This document shows positions 4,810-5,178 of a stretch of DNA of 5,178 nt, piece by piece. The first letter of the stretch is position 1, and every line of letters begins with the position of its first letter. The notes beneath the pieces were generated by a model. It was not told where the DNA came from. It saw only the letters and a program-made list of their open reading frames with translations, and did not search any database. A program made the position numbers and the translations under genes. Origin of the DNA: Candidatus Woesearchaeota archaeon (GTDB taxonomy: Archaea; Nanobdellota; Nanobdellia; Woesearchaeales; GW2011-AR4); NCBI GenBank assembly GCA_018303645.1, contig JAGVXR010000086.1:1-5178 (forward strand), read 5' to 3'.

Positions 4810-5178
4810 TTAAAGATACCCTTCAACCATCATATCGCTGCCAATTCTCCTGCACACCGGATTTTTCAGGTTGATTGCGTTGCTTATCTTCTTGATGCCC
4901 AGGCTGCCGATTGCGCCTATGCCGTTGCCGATAAGCTTTGGCGCCGTGAAAATCAGGACTTTATCGACAACGCCCTCTTTTATCGCGGAGCTGTTCAGCT
5001 GCGAGCCGCCCTCGATCATGACACTCGTAATCCCGTGCCTGCCGAGTTGCTTCATTAAATCCTGCAGGTCAACCATGCCGTTTTTTGACTTTGTCGTTAT
5101 TACAGTAGCGCCTTTGTGCTGCAGCTTCTTTATGTCATTTTTTGATGCCTTGTTTGTCGCGGCAATTATGAGTTTTGT
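4810..5178 (-). CDS. ribD: RibD C-terminal reductase domain (partial, 5' end outside window)
   Basis: The reductase domain reduces the ribosylamino side chain of the pyrimidine intermediate to ribitylamino with NADPH during riboflavin synthesis. The frame is open from the window edge (5178) to TAA 4810-4812, giving 122 residues. They begin TKLIIAATNKASK, earlier than the internal Met at 5076, which sits mid-domain and is not the start. The family signature is clear: GITSVMIEGGSQLNSSAIKE, then VDKVLIFTAPKLIGNG, then the ending RIGSDMMVEGYL. The LIGNG...GSLGIKKISNAINL stretch and the IGSDMM..G ending resemble bacterial RibD/RibG more than the archaeal stand-alone reductase. A fused N-terminal deaminase domain is therefore expected upstream but cannot be seen. 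It is followed by an oligo-T terminator, so it is probably a separate unit from ribB. Confidence 0.92.
   Translation of the reverse strand, partial: TKLIIAATNKASKNDIKKLQHKGATVITTKSKNGMVDLQDLMKQLGRHGITSVMIEGGSQLNSSAIKEGVVDKVLIFTAPKLIGNGIGAIGSLGIKKISNAINLKNPVCRRIGSDMMVEGYL

Overview
The window looks archaeal. It carries an Alba chromatin protein, a tRNA gene interrupted after position 37 in the way of archaeal tRNA introns, and TATA-like boxes about 25 bp upstream of start codons with no Shine-Dalgarno in between (apparently leaderless genes). The lysine-rich proteins, mixed GC content, tight gene spacing and bacterial-looking riboflavin enzymes suggest a small-genome lineage, possibly DPANN (Woesearchaeota/Pacearchaeota-like). 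That placement is inference; no rRNA or marker phylogeny is available here.

Every confident gene is on the minus strand, so transcription runs from right to left. From the right: the C-terminal reductase part of RibD (cut by the window edge), a 319-bp intergenic stretch holding repeat-like element B and the ribB promoter, ribB (3,4-dihydroxy-2-butanone 4-phosphate synthase), argS (arginyl-tRNA synthetase) behind its own TATA box, and a CNNM/CorC-type membrane protein starting 1 nt after the argS stop. Then come a short promoter region, alba, a second repeat-like element (A), and tRNA-Arg(UCG) with an 82-nt intron. The first ~64 bp may hold the end of a plus-strand gene converging on the tRNA.

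Two themes link the genes. ribD and ribB supply two steps of riboflavin synthesis. argS and tRNA-Arg(UCG) are an enzyme and its substrate about 2 kb apart on the same strand. CNNM (probably divalent-cation transport) and Alba have no obvious link to either theme.

The most notable irregularities are three. (1) A perfect 8-bp tandem duplication in the CNNM gene shifts the frame; deleting one copy restores a family-like 34-residue C-terminus. (2) Two diverged, collinear intergenic elements (about 180 and 218 bp) share end sequences TTCAAT...ATTGAA and internal blocks, like a MITE or a family of structured RNAs. (3) The tRNA-Arg intron folds as a long rod, lacks a clean 4-bp central helix at the splice junction, and contains a hairpin motif resembling one in element B.
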